Shown: piece after piece, positions 28,901 to 40,520 of the stretch
Numbering within the stretch: the first letter of the stretch is position 1
Layout of the letters: each line of letters starts with the position of its first letter
Source: Ditylenchus dipsaci
Lineage: Eukaryota > Nematoda > Chromadorea > Rhabditida > Anguinidae
Direction: 5' to 3'
NCBI GenBank assembly: GCA_004194705.1
Contig: SADC01000220.1
Coordinates: forward strand, 124,001-188,000
DNA length: 64,000 nt
Notes under the pieces: model-generated
The model's input: the letters and a program-made list of their open reading frames with translations, nothing else
Told to the model about the DNA's origin: nothing
The model's database searches: none
Made by a program: the position numbers and the translations under genes

Positions 28901-31900
28901 CTGCTTTGGATATTGAACCAATGCATTATTCTGCCACTTTACAGGTTGGAAAATATTTTTGTTTTCTTTATACACAGTTGTTTGCAGAGATGTGTACGGT
29001 TAGCCACATAACCACTTTTTTGGAGAAAAATAACCGAAACCATGTAAACGCATACCTGTTAAAAAAAACTTCAACCGCACAAGCGGATTTAGCAGCAAGG
29101 CCATCTGTAGTTTTTCGCCCTGGTCACCTGATGATTGTCTTTCAAAACATTTTTGCCCTGGTCCAGTATTGACCGAAAGAAATTTTAAAAATCTATATTT
29201 GGATAAGTTTGTTTGAGGGAGCAAGCTTTTGAAAAAATAACAGCAGTTAATCAAGCTGATCAAAACCGACAATATTTTTTAAAACCCGCATTTGTACACT
29301 TCTAAAATAAAATAGCTATTTCCAGCTTATCCAATTGCACCAAGGAATGGGCCATTACCTAGAAGCTATAGAGCTAGGCACCTCACTACTGTCTTCTCCT
29401 TGCCTTTCCCCAACATCCAGTCGTTTCTGCAACTCATCCACACTCACTCCTTAGTGCTATATGTAACTGATGAGAATAGTAACAGATCAGTGCAGGAGCA
29501 ACGACAACATTTGCCACAGCTATTTGAATTATTCGCAAAACTATGGAAGGGCTCCTCCAACTGTGTTCTACTTCAAAAAATGGTTGCTCAAACAATGAAT
29601 GTGCTCCTGAGGTAATTGAAATTAAAAAAATTTTGCGTTTTTGCCGCAAAATATAGATTTTCCGTAAAACTTGTAATAGAAGGGCCTTCCTAAATTCAGT
29701 TGGCTGTAACTGAAGTGCGCCCTAAAGTCTGAATTTTGTTTTCTAATTTACTTTTTTCGCCCGTAATTTATTTTACTATTTTTTTTGAATTTCTGTGGTG
29801 ATTATTTTTTATTTTTTTATTTTTGTGTAACACTGGATCTTAGCTTTCTAATAAGCTACCCAACTTTGCTGAATGATTTGCAAAATGTGAAGACAAGATG
29901 TTTTAAAAAGGGGGAAGTGTATCTCTTGTCCGTATCTGGTCCCGCATGGAAATCGTTTGAATTCAAATTAAACCACTTTCTAAGCTTGCTGGTTCGAATC
30001 CTCATGGTTGTGAACATTATTTTTTTTCACATGTTATTTGACATGTACAAAATAATTGTCGGGGTCTTGCGAACTCAGCTAGATTATCAGGCATGATTCC
30101 ACAAGCGTAATAGCTAAGCTACAGTTAAAACTAAGAATAGAAATTTGACGGTAATTTTTATAAATCAAGTTATCCAAGCTACCCGATTCCTGAAGTAATT
30201 TTTGACGTACTGTCTATTTCTATTTGATGAGGCATTTTTTATGAGGTACCTTGCGTATTTCTGACTCTGGAAAATAGCTATCACTTTTTAAAAAGTAATA
30301 AAGTAGACCGTTAGATAAAATAGACATAAACCGAAATATATGGTTTCTGGCTGATTTTGCAAATTTAAGACAGTTGTTGACTAAAGAAGCAATCGCGGAA
30401 ATCTTTCCAATTGATTCCTCGATATTATTTCAGCATGAATTCAGCTCAATCACTGAAAAACTGCGAACAAAACTAAGTTTACACCCAGAGGGATTCGAAC
30501 CAGCAAGCTCAAAAAGTGGTTTAATTTGAATTTAAACGATTTCCATGCGGGACCAGATACGGACAAGAGATACACTCCCCCTTTAAAGGGGCATACCCAC
30601 GCTAATAAGAGGTGGTGCCGGGAATTCAAAAATTTTTCCCAATCATTGAACTTCTGTACGGATTTTTCATCTTGATTTCTAATAAAACAAGGCCTAAAAT
30701 TTAATTTTAGGCGAAGTTTTGTTAGAAACCAAGTCGAAAACTCCGTACAGAAGTTCAATGATTAGGAAAAAATTTTTGAATTCCCGGGCACCACCTCTTA
30801 TTAGCGTGGGTATGCCCTTTAAAGGACCATACTTGTTGATGCAAATGAGAGTTTGACAAATTTAAATGCGCGCGGGAAACTTCTTTTTCGTCTCTCGCTC
30901 TACCTTTTTGAGTTGCTCGAAATAACACCAAAGAGTTTACTCAGAGACCAAAGAGAACTGTCCCGCGGGCATTATTGTGAAACCTCCCTTTAAAGTTTTC
31001 GGTGCTAGTAGCGAATACTCCCTAAATTTGACCCTCCCAAAATCGCTATAATTAGTCTTTGGAACAGCAAGTTTATTCTCAGGACTAAGGCTCAGGAGTA
31101 GGCCAGCGTATAGAAGTTGTGACTAATAAATGTTTTACGCACTTTTTTCCGGAATCTGGGCATATATTTGGATACTCTTTAGTTAAGTTTTGAAAGGAAA
31201 AATTTGTGAGGGGGTGGTTATTTGCTACCAGGGTCGAATTCGCTTACCCTTAATTTTAGGTTCAACCAGCCAACTATTGCAGAATGCATCGATCAGCTCA
31301 ACTTGACCCAATTCCCTCTGCCAATCAACTGTAAAGTGGATGTGTACAAGTGTATAATTGGGTGTCTCAGTTGCATCCTGCAATCTAGACCATCGTCTAG
31401 TGATGTTTGGAACGACTTGGCCATGGCTTTTCTCGGTCTTTTCCAACACCAATCAGAGGAAATAAAGCTATTAGAAAAGTTCGTCAATAAAAAAGTCTGT
31501 TTTCCCGATTGGTTACCATAGACAATTTAGATGCAGAGAATGCTTAAAAAACGCAATTGTGTCCACCACATGCAAACAAAAGAGGTCCGAATATTGGTGC
31601 AACATGGGAAAAGTTTATTTGGAAGAAAAAAATCACGCAAAGGCTCAGCATTGTTTTATCAGAGCCATAAAATTGAATAGACATAGCGATGCAGCTTGGT
31701 GTTTGCTGGCTTTGATGTACATCAAATTGGAACTTGTGAGTGGGCTTTTGTGTAAAAAATCTAGGATCTGTAAATAAAATCTATCTCGCCGATATTTTTT
31801 ATTTTGTCATTTTTACAAAATTTCACGCTTGTAACGAGGTTACAATGTATTTGAAAATGTGATGTATTTATAACTGTACACAGTCCTTTCTGTTCCCATT

Positions 31901-34875
31901 AGCATTTACAGCTAAATTGTGCTCCCGCCATTATGGTCTATACATCGGATTTTTGCCGAAAAAAGGCGGGATTTCACCGTTCATTTACGTTTTTCCTTCT
32001 TTCCTAAATTTTTTTGAAAAACTATTGGCTTGGAAGGTGATTCTTGCGTTAACAATCACCAGGTCGGTATATTTCCGGTGCAGAATTTAAAGGAGAACAC
32101 GAATATCTTTTTTTTAGAAAAGTTGGTTTGAGGGGTCAATATACACTGTTGAAAATAGAGCATTTTTCAAACTATCCTAAAATGACGTTTTTAGTTTCTT
32201 TTTGATCTGTGTCTATTTAATTACAATAACTTATTTACATGTTTTATGTCAAAATGACCGCCTGTGTCTTCTGTTTCAAATAATAATAAAATTTCGTATT
32301 TATGTATTCAAAATCTAAGATTTTCGATAAAAATAATTATGATTATGTCATTTTTTTCAAAACCGGTTTTTGTAGTTAAATTTACAAAATTTAGTGTAAT
32401 AAAATTGCTTTTTTACTTAACAGCATATACCATTTAACAGACCGAAAAAAATCGCACCAGAAAAGCTTAAAATTGAAATTACCCGTCAAAATGTGTGAAT
32501 CTCCCGTCAGATTTTTTAAAACTTATTGTTCTCGGTGATTAATTTTCAATTTTATTTATTTTTTATTTGCACCCGCATTTGGCCCTAAAATTAAATTCTA
32601 GGCCTTGTTTCGTTAGAAATCAAGTTGAAAAATCCTTACAGAAGTTCAATGATTCAGAAATTTTTTTGAATTGTCGGGCAGCACCTCTTATTAGCGTGGG
32701 CATACCCTTTAAAGGGGCATGCTTGTCGCCAATGGGAATATTTTGAAATGCGAGTATCAGTGAAATTCAAACGAGAACTATTTTGACACGATTTTTTTCA
32801 CTTCAATGATTCGGAAAATTTTTTGAATTGGCGGGTAAAAATTCTAAAACGGGTGAGCATGCCTCTTTAACAGAAAAAAAGAAACGGAAATTCGCGGTGA
32901 AATTCCGATATGCCCATAAAAAAATCCTTGAGTTGTTAGTCGCGAAAAAAATAAAAAATACCATAGAGGCTCCGATTATGACTCATGGGCTATAACTTTT
33001 CAATTTCCTGCAAATTTCTACGAATTAAACAAGAACTTTTATTTCGACTATCAAAGTTGCTGAAAGGGTGGGCATTAATCATAGCATGGGCCATAATTAG
33101 TGCAAAATCTAGGGATTACGTTATGGAGAGTCAACTCTACGTCTTATCTATCTTGAAATATTTTTTGCAGCTACCGGAAGCTCTGCAAGCCATGAACCAA
33201 GCTCAAAAGATCAATCCCATCTGATGGAGGCCTGGTGTGCTCATGTAAGTTATAGGCACATACGGCACCACTATTTCTGCTCAATGCTATATTAACGCTG
33301 ATTTTTTGCAGGCCATGCATGCAGAAAAGCTGAACGACCATGACGCCATGGATCTGTATCGTCACAGCATCGTGCTCAGGCCAACAGTAGGACTATTTAT
33401 TTTTGGCCAAAATCAGTACCTACTATCGATTCTTAGGCTCTTTCCATCCAGAAGTATTGCTTTTTGTTGATGCAGTCCATCCACAACAAAGGATCGTTGG
33501 ATGAGGGCACTATGATCAGCTTTGAAACCATCAAAGACCTGTTTTGTAAGATTTCTCATATTGCTCCCGCATTTTTACATTAATTATTGTATTGACTTTT
33601 AAGACACACATGACCGCAATGACCACTTCTTGCATTCACTAGCTTTATTGTCAGAACATTTTTGGTATTTGGATGAGGCTAAGCAATACATCACAGCTAT
33701 TCAAGTCAAGGATATGACCGGGTTTAAACATAACAGCAACAGAATATACATGTGAGTTTTTTTGCTAGACATACAAACCTTTTTGATGAAATAAAAGTCT
33801 AACAACTAGAATAGCTCTTTGAACAATTCGTCTCCACTAAATTTGCATCAAATCTAATATTGTTGACCTCAGATTACTTTTTAAAACTAGACGAAAACTT
33901 TAAAAATGATGAGGATGCATACCGTATTTCCGCTAACTACTCTCCTCCGAAAAATGTAATGCATAGGCATATTCTTAGCTATATTTTAGTGTATAACATA
34001 CTTGGACGTCAATACAAAAAAATTAGTTGAACACAAACAAAACAAATATACGGAATATTTTGAGGAGGGGAGTGATTAAATGAAATACGATATAAAAAAC
34101 TTAAAAGATAATGACACTACTAGTCTCTTCTTTTTTGGGTGTCCCGCTAGGACCCTTTTAGGGTCAAAAAGATGAAATAGCCGTCGATAAGAGACAACCC
34201 ATCATGTTTAAAAAAGACAAAAATGTGCCTAACTGAAAATTTTCTAGAAAAACAGCGGGTGATACAACAGAAGCTCTAGCTCAGTGTCTTAAACCGTTCA
34301 AAAATTTATATTCTGCTTCAGTAGCAGAACTTCACGGTAAATACTAGCTTGTTGAAACGTCAAATAATCTTAAAATCGGTTGTTTTAGCTCATCTTATGT
34401 CATGCGTGTCCGTTGCCAATCTATTCGACGCTATTTCTAACAATAGTCTTGAGTTATTTTCAAGTGTCTATAAGTCCACTTTCTACCCTTTACTGGTTTC
34501 TGCTATGATCACTTTTGGTTTGGTAATATTTTTTAACGACTATTGACAATAATTTCATCTATATTTAAAGTCACTGAACCAAGAGCTATTTTCGGCTCTC
34601 GAAAACATACGACCATTACACAAACTGATAGATGTGTACCCCACTGGCTTCAGTCGAGCTAATGCTGACGTTTTGCTCTATCAACAGCAAAACGAGGAAG
34701 AGAAAGTGTTGGTTAGGCACGACCATTTGTCGGATGTAAGCCTTGCTCAGTTCAATAAAAGAAGAAAATAAAAAGTTACTTTACTTATTTTTAGAATCTC
34801 TACGAGTTGTTAAAGCAAAAATCTGAGGGCACCGATCCTGCGAACGTTCCAATTGAAGTCACTGATATCCCTTGA
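25906..34875 (+). CDS. TTC37: SKI3/TTC37, TPR scaffold of the Ski complex, about 17 exons
   Basis: SKI3 is the TPR scaffold that holds the SKI2 helicase and SKI8 and feeds cytoplasmic RNA to the exosome. Exons: 25906-25986, 26030-26259, 26311-26497, 26551-26634, 26989-27981, 28165-28365, 28621-28944, 29326-29611, 31260-31494, 31531-31735, 33171-33244, 33312-33386, 33476-33545, 33604-33751, 34348-34522, 34571-34735, 34795-34875. They give about 1200 residues, which is short for the family. It starts MASKSALKQIREKIDGNDNK, then NLEESARFYRKAIDIAPGQL (TPR). Later TPR-like blocks are NLQSAVRACKTALDIEP, YWCNMGKVYLEEKNHAKAQH and ALQAMNQAQKINP. It ends VPIEVTDIP. Frame slips of one base occur near 29398, at the 31494 border and near 33221. 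Introns vary from 36 to about 1650 bp and carry transposons. The family is well supported; a few exon borders may be off. Confidence 0.85.
29908..30582. mobile_element. Inverted-arm element with B-box-like arms (intron of SKI3)
   Basis: Arms of about 105 bp at 29908-30010 and 30476-30582 are nearly identical in inverse: GTATCTCTTGTCCGTATCTG, GTCCCGCATGGAAATCGTTT, TTAAACCACTTT, CTTGCTGGTTCGAATCC. The last word is a perfect tRNA B box (GGTTCGAATCC). The middle is AT-rich. The organisation matches the element at 24663-25650. Confidence 0.75.
30587..30818. mobile_element. TTAA-target foldback MITE (intron of SKI3)
   Basis: TTAA at 30583-30586 and 30819-30822. Ends AAGGGGCATACCCACGC and the complement GCGTGGGTATGCCC. 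Arms share CCGTACAGAAGTTCAATGAT in inverse. Confidence 0.85.
30828..30975. mobile_element. MITE, uninterrupted relative of 14190-16790
   Basis: Reads CATACTTGTTGATGCAAATG, then AATTTAAATGCGCGCGGG and TTTTTCGTCTCTCGCTCTAC, with a palindromic GTTGCTCGAAATAAC centre. It serves as the empty-site reference for the two insertions in the larger copy. Confidence 0.75.
31736..33170. other. Large SKI3 intron with transposon fragments
   Basis: 32460-32582 is a half copy of the palindrome at 44613-45020 (CTCCCGTCA, GGTGATTAATTTTCAATTT). 32583-32713 is half of a TTAA-type foldback. 32714-32870 is a second worn one ending GAGCATGCCTC. The rest is AT-rich and holds nothing I can name. Confidence 0.5.
33920..34092. 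mobile_element. CCGTATTT-family MITE (intron of SKI3)
   Basis: TA-bounded ends TACCGTATTTCCGCTAACTA and the complement of TAATGAAATACGATA-like sequence. Subterminal CTCTCCTCC pairs with GGAGGGGAG. Confidence 0.65.
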
Positions 34876-35011
34876 TATTGTTATTGTTCATTACAAAATC
34901 TTGGATAATTTTATTATGATCCTATTTGGAGATGCTGAATATTACAGTTGAATTTTTTGAATAAATCGCATTTGTGCCGTTTCTATATGTGAAACTAGGA
35001 CTGATTTAGGC

Positions 35012-35537
35012 TAAAGTGTATTATCCTTCAACCTCCCGAAAACCGGTTTAAACCACTTTTTCATGTGTTTTAGCACTTGAAACGTGTAGAAAACATGTTT
35101 TTAGGTGGCAGAAGATCATTTTCAGAAAATTTTTTTTTGAAAATTTTGACTTTTTGCCTTGGGTGACCAAGGTAAACCACCTGGATAGGGTACCTGGATA
35201 CAGTTTTTATTCAAAATTCTCCCTGGAGCTCTTACATTTATATAAAGAGACAGCCCTTGGCCGGACAATGTACCCCGAAGGGGCTTTCTATTGAATAAGG
35301 GTGCCTGCCGAAGGCAGGCAGGTAAAAGAACATTTAAAATGAATAAAAACGGTATCCAGGTACCTTATCCAGGTGGTTTACCTTGGTCCCCAAGGCAAAA
35401 AGTCAAAATTTTCGAAAATTTTTTTTTCTGAAAATGGTCTTCCGCCACCTAAAAACATGTTTTCTACACGTTTCAAGTGCTAAAACACACGAAAAAGTGG
35501 TTTAAACCGGTTTTCGGAGGTTGAAGGATAATACACT
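35012..35537. repeat. Long palindrome, two 200-bp arms
   Basis: The arms at 35012-35215 and 35355-35537 pair almost base for base: GTGTATTATCCTTCAACCTC, AAACCGGTTTAAACCACTTT, GAAACGTGTAGAAAACATG, GCCTTGG with CCAAGG, then GGTAAACCACCTGGATA. The loop of about 140 bp contains CCTGCCGAAGGCAGGCAGG. No coding seen. Confidence 0.85.
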
Positions 35538-35561
35538 CCGGCCATTTTAATATTTCACAGG

Positions 35562-35625
35562 GTCCGCGACAATTGACCTCCAGGACAATTCACCTCCGGC
35601 ACAATTCACCTCCGAAAATAAAAAA
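35562..35625. repeat. GACAATTCACCTCC short tandem repeat
   Basis: Three copies of GACAATTCACCTCC or a close variant in a row. It looks like one end of another minisatellite-ended element; the partner end was not found in the window. Confidence 0.45.
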
Positions 35626-35904
35626 CATTACAAAAATTTATCACGCCAGCTTTATTCGAATGAGTGCGTAAAATAGTAACAACAGCATACAAGAATGTAC
35701 ATAAAAAACTCCTAATCATCCGTATCATAATTAGTAGCAATTCTCAAAGAGTTATTTAGGCAGTAGACTCCAGTATTCAAAACTATGTTCAACATTTTTT
35801 TGTAGTGTGCCCTGTGTGATTAGTGGCCTTCTTTTATTCCCCTTTCCTCCTAATGCAGCCCTTATTTTCTTTAAAATTCAAAAGCCACGAATTTAATTCA
35901 GACC

Positions 35905-36900
35905 GGACGAGTAGGATCATAGATCAAGAGTAACTCTTGATCTATTGCTCCGGTTTCAGATAGACGGGTAGGATCACGAGTAACACGAGTTAAAGTAACA
36001 CGAGTAAAACTGTACCTAAAATTAAATTCTAGGCCTTGTTTTGTTAGAAATCAAGTTGAAAAATCTGTACAGAAGTTCAATGATTCGGAAAAAATTTGAA
36101 TTCCCGGGCACCACCTCTTATTAGCGTGGGCATGCCCTTTAATGGTTCCTATTTTGTCCCTTCCTTCAAGAGCCTGGAGCCCCTTTCAGGTCGATGGATA
36201 GCGTAAGGATCAAGAGTTACTCGTGATCCTACCCGTCTATCTGAAACCGGAGCAATAGATCAAGAGTTACTCTTGATCTATGATCCTACTCGTCCGGTCT
36301 GAAACTGGATCGATAGATCAAGAGTAACCTGATCTATCGTTCTGACTACAGATGGGTGAGTAAGTCGTGATCCGCACTATCTTCGGGTTTTTCTTTCATA
36401 TTTGGCCAGAGTATCTAGTGATCCACACCCCTTTTTTGATTTACCCTACTTTTCGCCAAAGTTACTAGTGATCGAGACTACCTTTTTAGGTTTTATCCTT
36501 CTTTTGGCCAGAATAACTCGTCATCACCTACCTCACACTACCTACTGTGTTTTTCCAGTCTAACTCGGCCTTGATGCAGCCCTGATCCAATCTGATCCGG
36601 TCTGATACAGCCCGGATCAGGGCTGCATCAAGGCTACATCAGACCGGTTTAGGGCTAGGTTAGGCTAGAAAAACATAGAAGGTAGTGTGAGAAAGGTGAT
36701 CACAAGTTACTCTGGCGAAAAGAAGGATGAAACACAGAAAGGTAGTCTGGATCACGACCTACTCTGGCAAAAATTAGGAAACAAAGCCAAAGATATAGTA
36801 TATCACGAGTTACTCGACATGTCTGAACTGAAACACGATCAATAGATCACGAGTACTGTTGATCCTTACTCTATCTATCGACCTGAAAGTGGTTCCTGAG
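35905..36900. repeat. Compound palindromes of AGATCAAGAGTTACTC words
   Basis: 35905-36000 (GACGAGTAGGATCA, ATCAAGAGTAACTCTTGAT, ATAGACGGGTAGGATCACGA) returns in inverse at 36195-36320, with half a TTAA-type MITE (36016-36144) between. 36340-36900 is a second palindrome centred near 36610 (GATCAGGGCTGCATCAAGGC against GCCTTGATGCAGCCCTGATC). Confidence 0.75.
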
Positions 36901-36922
36901 GATCATTTAGATACTAAACTTG

Positions 36923-37440
36923 TACAGTCGACTCTCTATATAACATAATTCTACATAACATAAAACTCTTTATAACATAAGTTTTTCTCGACCCCCAGCC
37001 CATAGATTGCTTCTCTATATAACATAATCTCCTAAAATGTCAAATTAATTGATCGGTGGAAGACTCACTCTGGCAGAAATCGTGGCGGTTGTCTCGAAAG
37101 CGGATGCGGAAGAGCCGGAAGCGAGCAGGTAATGCTTGATTATTTCGATTTTATTTTTTTTCGTTTCATTGACACTGAAGTGAGGGAGATCAAAGAAGAG
37201 TCAGTGCCACCAGTTACCAGTGGAGAAGCAACCGCAGCACTCAAGATCTTACAGCGATACGTGGATGAGAACACCAGGGATCCAGCCGTCCTCCATCTTA
37301 TCCGACGTACTCGAAAATTTCCTGGCCCGAGAACGCTCGAAGAAAATAGAACAAAACAACCTCTTGGATTGGCAGAAAAGATCTTTTTGGTGGCATTTTC
37401 GAGCTTTTTGGCAAACCAAATCAATATAAGCCTTTTTCAA
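36923..37440 (+). pseudogene. pogo/Tigger transposase C-terminal remnant next to one terminal repeat
   Basis: The left end TACAGTCGACTCTCTATATA begins at 36923. Coding then resumes at 37050: LTLAEIVAVVSKADAEEPEA, and after a small intron EIKEESVPPVTSGEATAALK, ILQRYVDENTRDPAVLH; after a slip SDVLENFLARERSKKIEQNN. This is the conserved tail of Tigger/pogo-like DDE transposases, where an acidic segment precedes an EALxALxxLxxYVEQ helix. It is followed by an AAGCCTTTTTCAAAA word like that next to the ends at 25380 and 52785. The catalytic domain is missing, so it is an internally deleted copy. The right terminal repeat is not visible. Confidence 0.75.
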
Positions 37441-38124
37441 AACGCGTAATATTGCGTGTGAGACTGACTTATTAATGTGACTATTTTTCTCAAACTTGCT
37501 CAGAAATAGTTCATCTACACTATAGACAAAAAATTTGGGGTCGAAATTCCGAGGTAACAAAGTTTCTTATGCGATGCTTCAAAATTACAGAAAACGAGTT
37601 TTAAACCCCCCATTGAGAATTATTTTTCAGCCCCCGAAAAATCTTCGTTCCAGTGACCAAAACAGGGTAGAATACCTGAAACATAATAATTTACAATAAA
37701 CTTTTTTCTGAAAATTGACATTTTATTTTAAAAATAAAAGTAGGTGAAAACACCTTTATTATCGTGTTTAATGTGTAGGAAATGCTTGAAAATGGTTAAA
37801 ATGGTGTTTTGAAAAGTTAAGGTCCATTTTTACACTGTTTCAGACAGTGTACGTGTTGATCGGGATATTTTTGTCTAGCCAATGCATGTTTGCACAGCTT
37901 GAACTTTTTTTACTAAGTATGAGCAATAGCTGCAAATTCGTAAATGCCTTCTATGCCTTTTGATTTTATGGTGAACAAGTGTTTTGGCAATTCTACAGGA
38001 AATGACAGCAGTGAATTAAAAACATGAACATGCATATAGAGTATTTTCACCAAGCTCCAGTCGAAAAAACATAGCAGAATGCTAATAAACCGCCACCTTT
38101 TGACTATCTATGTACCCTTTTAGG
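37441..38124. other. No gene seen
   Basis: AT-rich DNA between the Tigger remnant and the repeats at 38125. Apart from a run of C near 37600, I see nothing I can name. Confidence 0.4.
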
Positions 38125-38700
38125 TTATGTTACCCTGGTCCCCCAAGGTAAAAAGTCAAATTTTTGATGAATTTTTTTTAAAAGTGAACATTGTCCGGCC
38201 CTAAAAACACTTTTCTGTACGTTTCAGAAGATAAAGCGTCGAAAAAGCATTATTTAAGGCGTTTTTTTGAGCTAGACGTACTTTTGCCAATTTGTGCATA
38301 ATGTCCGCCAAGCGAAGACTTTTTTACACCACTTTTTTGGACCAGTTCCTCTTGCCTATGTTAACTTATGCGAAAAAACAGCTCGATCCAAAGTCAAAAA
38401 GAAGGTTAAAAAAGTTTTTCTCCGGCTGACATTCTTCACAATTATACCAAATGTCCGGGTAGCGCTAAGAGCCTTTGAAAAATTATACTTTGTCGGACAT
38501 CAAAACAAATTTGGATATATCCACGTAACCTTCAAGGTAAATTACCTTGATCCCCAAAGGCAAAAAGTCAAATTTTTGGTTAATTTTTTTCTTCTAAAAA
38601 ACACTCGACCGGGCCCTAAAAACACCTTTTCTGTACGTTTCAGAAGCTAAAGCGTCGAAAAAATACAATTTTGGGCGTTTTGGAGCTAGATGTATAGTGT
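38125..38700. repeat. Direct repeat pair, about 160 bp each
   Basis: 38130-38285 and 38540-38700 share CCCCAAAGGCAAAAAGTCAA-like words, GGCCCTAAAAACAC, TTCTGTACGTTTCAGAAG, TAAAGCGTCGAAAAA. Both begin with the CCTTGG/CCCCAAGG motif that recurs through the window. A long plus-strand frame across the region looks accidental. Confidence 0.65.
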
Positions 38701-39200
38701 ACTTTAGCCCACAATTTTACAAAATATTAGGTTGCAATTTTGAACTATTTCACTCATTTTCTGATTTTTCTATAATGTTTTACATAAAATATCTTCTTCA
38801 ATGACATCATTTTAGAATTTTCAGCGAAGAATCAACTTAAAAAAGCTGTCATTCAAAAACTATTTTTCTTTTTAATCTTTAACTTCGTACGCTCGCCTTG
38901 GAAAAGGTTGAAAGAAAAATATAAATAGTTTGCAGAAAACATTTTTCTTTGCTTGCTAACAAAAACCTTAAAGTGCATACGGAGCTATAAAATCATAGAT
39001 TGTTCATTTACTGATAAAGAACCAAATTTTTAAGTTGTGGCATATTTTTTCTTTTTCGGAATTTACACATTTAAGTGCTGTAGCCTGATTTTTTTTAAAT
39101 ATTTATTTTGTCTAAAATTGTTTAGAACTGTATTTCTATCATTTAGCCAGACAAATGCAATTTAGGATGTGATTTTGGGTCAGGACTGCTACTAACAATG

Positions 39201-40119
39201 TAGAGCATTGGTTTTGCCTTTTACCGATATAACGATACGATATTTTTAGGCAAACTTTAGACCGATCGATATAATGATACGATATTTTTTTCGCCAACGA
39301 TATATCGCGATATTTTACGATATTTTTTATAGCACTTATTCAACTCAATAAATATCACAATCAACAAATTTAGTACTCAAAACTCAACAACGGTTTTTGT
39401 TCAAAAAGACCTAATTTTCAGCGTTTCCTGCCTTTAAGCTCGACCTTCTATAGTCTAAGACATCTCTCGCCATGGAAAACGGCTGCTCACTTGGCTGGCT
39501 CGTTGCAGAAGCGGAAAGAAAGCGACGTGTGATTCTTGCCAAGATTGGATACGTCTTCTCGTTTTTCTAAGAAAAATTAGAAGTCAAACATGAAAAGCAA
39601 CACATTTTTGAAGTTATTTTTTCCACACATCACAAACTCAGTCAATCTTTGCTGCAGTCCTTTTTCCTTTGATTTCTCGGCTTTCTCCATTTCTTCCAGT
39701 TTCTTTTGATATTTCGTATGCTTCAAAAGATGGTGATTCACATTCGCAGGTCCTGCATTGCTCATCTTGATCTTGGATTGGCCCGGATTGCACTTTGCTT
39801 TACTTGCCGACGTCTTTGTGAAGTTTAACCCGCTTGCATTTTTTTCTTCGAGTTCAATTTCTCAAACGAAGCTCATTCTGAAACAGAAAAAATTGTGAAA
39901 AAGTCGGCAAGAAAGCAAAAAAGACACAAAATTTGCATCGCCACAGGCGCAATTTTTCAAAAAAAGTCTTACGAATTCGAAAAATGGGTGTACGATATTT
40001 TTTGTGTGAACGATACGATAAACGATATTTTTCGTTCCTAACGATCGATATAACGATACGATATTTTCGGCCATAATTTATAACGATCGATACGATATAT
40101 CGTATCGACAGGAGCTCTA
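39201..40119. mobile_element. hAT-type element, TAGAGC ends, ACGATA-rich arms
   Basis: Starts TAGAGCATTGG and ends AGCTCTA; flanking 8-mers TAACAATG and TAGTAATG agree at 6 of 8. Arms of about 130 bp (39215-39340, 39985-40110) are full of GATACGATAT and TATAACGATACGATA words. A BED finger lies inside. Confidence 0.65.
39577..39830 (-). pseudogene. BED-type zinc finger fragment (hAT N-terminus)
   Basis: Minus-strand frame reads AKCNPGQSKIKMSNAGPANV then NHHLLKHTKYQKKLEEMEKA. The Hx4-5H pair and the NVNHHLLKH spacing match the BED finger found at the N-terminus of hAT transposases. One Cys of the usual pair is seen and the other is unclear. Nothing of the catalytic domain remains, so this is a deleted element or a captured finger. 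Confidence 0.55.
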
Positions 40120-40416
40120 TAGTAATGAAGTTAACACTAGCCTTTAGAGTTAGCTGCAGCCGGAATAAATATTGAAGCCAGAGCTGATGCTAATTTTGAT
40201 TTCTATCAACCCACTTTTCAAAAAATTAGAGTGTGAGGGAACTACACAATTACCGCTTTGCTTTTAATATTTTTCACGCTGAAGTTCTCTTTCAAAGCAA
40301 AAATTGATTACATACAATCTTACCATTTTTAAATCAGCCGTTAGATTTGGTCTAAGTTTGCTAATATCAAAAAAATCCTTTCAAATGGGCAGTATGTGAC
40401 TTTTACTCAAATTTAG

Positions 40417-40520
40417 TGGCGCAGTAGGTAAAGAATTACATTTTGTTATGCCAACACTAGAAACAAGGCTTTTTTTCTTGAGGTCACGAGTTCGATCCCA
40501 TCCCTGAAAAATTTCAATTT
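40417..40520 (+). mobile_element. tRNA-derived SINE head
   Basis: An A box (TGGCGCAGTAGG) at about 40419 and a B box (AGTTCGATCCC) at about 40490 have the order of a Pol III tRNA promoter; the spacing is larger than in a tRNA, as if the variable region were expanded. It does not fold into a full tRNA. The tail is AT-rich with no clear end. Confidence 0.6.

Noticed and set aside
30476..30582. A real tRNA gene at the GGTTCGAATCC word
   Set aside because: There is no matching A box, no closing acceptor stem, and the sequence occurs as an inverted pair; a repeat arm is the better reading.
38294..38650. 118-codon plus frame rich in Lys, Phe and Val
   Set aside because: It runs through one of the direct repeats, including the CCCCAAAGGC motif; composition is AT-driven and no family is seen.
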